14,379 nt of DNA from Elusimicrobiota bacterium (GTDB lineage: Bacteria > Elusimicrobiota > Elusimicrobia > UBA1565 > UBA9628). The translations under genes and the position numbers were made by a program. Every line of letters starts with the position of its first letter. Position 1 is the stretch's first letter. Below, one piece after another: positions 13,889 through 14,379 of this stretch. Below the pieces are notes generated by a model that did no database searches, had not been told where the DNA came from, and was given only the letters and a program-made list of their open reading frames with translations. The stretch spans positions 1-14,379 of the forward strand of contig JAGWMT010000058.1 of assembly GCA_028871595.1 (NCBI GenBank). The letters run 5' to 3'.

Positions 13889-14379
13889 CAGAGCTCCACC
13901 CAGTGCACGCGGCGAATGCCGTCCAGGCGGGACAATTCGGCGCGGACCTCGGGAGCGACGGCGTCGTCCACGTTGAGAACCATGACGGCCTCGCCGTGCG
14001 CCGAGCGCCGTCCGACGCGCATGTCGGCGATGTTCACGCCCGCCCTGCCCAGCAAGGTCCCGACCCGGCCGATGACCCCGGGCGCGTCGGTGTTGGCCAG
14101 GACGATCATTTTACCCGCGGGGCGGACGTCCACGCGCAGCGCGCCGAAGCGCAGGAGGCGCGGCTCGCCGGGGGCGATGAGGCCGCCGGAGACGGAAACC
14201 GTCCCCGCGTCCGTCACCGCCGTCACCGTGAGCAGGCGCTTGACCGCCTCGGAAACCTTGGGATCGACGGACTCCGAGACCTTGATCCCGCGCTCGGCCG
14301 CCACGGCGGGGGCCGAGATCCAGCTCACGGAGGCCCCCATGATGGGCGTCAGCAGGCCTTTCAGGGCGCAGACGCCCAG
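13888..14379 (-). CDS. serA: D-3-phosphoglycerate dehydrogenase, C-terminal part (runs off the right edge)
   Basis: The frame is open to the window end; 163 C-terminal residues are present. The start of the fragment (CALKGLLTPI, then ISAPAVAAERGIKVSES) is the intervening (allosteric substrate-binding type) domain of long-form SerA. An ACT domain fills about 90-163 (MIVLANTDAPGVIGRVGTLL, then RAGVNIADMRVG), with Asn116 in the GVN motif that contacts serine in the E. coli enzyme. SerA oxidises 3-phosphoglycerate in the first step of serine synthesis. The catalytic and NAD-binding domains lie outside. An internal ATG at 14340 is not the start, since the family sequence continues upstream of it. 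It is coupled to the zinc-ribbon gene by a one-base overlap. Confidence 0.92.
   Translation of the reverse strand: MGVCALKGLLTPIMGASVSWISAPAVAAERGIKVSESVDPKVSEAVKRLLTVTAVTDAGTVSVSGGLIAPGEPRLLRFGALRVDVRPAGKMIVLANTDAPGVIGRVGTLLGRAGVNIADMRVGRRSAHGEAVMVLNVDDAVAPEVRAELSRLDGIRRVHWVEL

Noticed and set aside
14338..14340. ATG at 14340 as the start of a short ACT-domain protein
   Set aside because: The frame upstream continues with SerA-typical sequence to the window end, so this is an internal Met of serA.

Overview
This is a GC-rich bacterial window. The gene families present (UPF0182, SerA, AlaDH, a KaiC/KaiB cluster, type I R-M) occur in many phyla, so no lineage can be named safely. A high-GC environmental lineage such as Elusimicrobiota, or a deltaproteobacterium-like group, would fit; this is a guess.

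Left part (1-~2545): an accessory, defence-type segment, visibly less GC-rich than the rest. A minus-strand gene running off the left edge encodes the start of a type I restriction-modification methyltransferase (HsdM) with an XRE helix-turn-helix domain fused in front. It is transcribed divergently from a two-gene RES/Xre toxin-antitoxin operon. Each of the two divergent promoters has good sigma70-like hexamers with 17-bp spacers, and each carries its own short direct repeats at an 11-bp period. After the toxin comes a startless remnant of the ParB-like HTH protein usually found beside serine recombinases. A strong rho-independent terminator and a 26-bp palindrome mark the border with the next block.

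Middle part (2584-9836): one large membrane protein of the UPF0182 family on the plus strand, then a compact minus-strand operon read right to left: kaiC, kaiB, a second kaiB, and a PAS-PAS histidine kinase. All junctions overlap by 4 to 11 nt. A decayed second histidine kinase lies directly downstream. No kaiA is visible. The KaiC keeps both Walker A motifs, both catalytic Glu pairs and a Ser-Ser pair at the clock phosphorylation site, but carries a coiled-coil-like tail instead of a cyanobacterial C-terminus. This looks like a KaiB/KaiC timing or stress module that reports through the kinase.

Right part (9944-14379): plus-strand genes for a thioredoxin-fold lipoprotein, alanine dehydrogenase, and a secreted protein with a nucleoside-phosphorylase-like C-terminal half. 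Facing them on the minus strand are the 3' end of serA (phosphoglycerate dehydrogenase) and a coupled zinc-ribbon/membrane protein with a carboxypeptidase-regulatory-like domain.

Across the window several first genes lack a Shine-Dalgarno site but have a -10-like TANNNT motif 5-6 nt before the start codon (hsdM 10 nt), which suggests leaderless transcripts are common in this organism. The many long opposite-strand open frames over the UPF0182, kai and alanine-dehydrogenase regions are GC-driven shadows and are not annotated.
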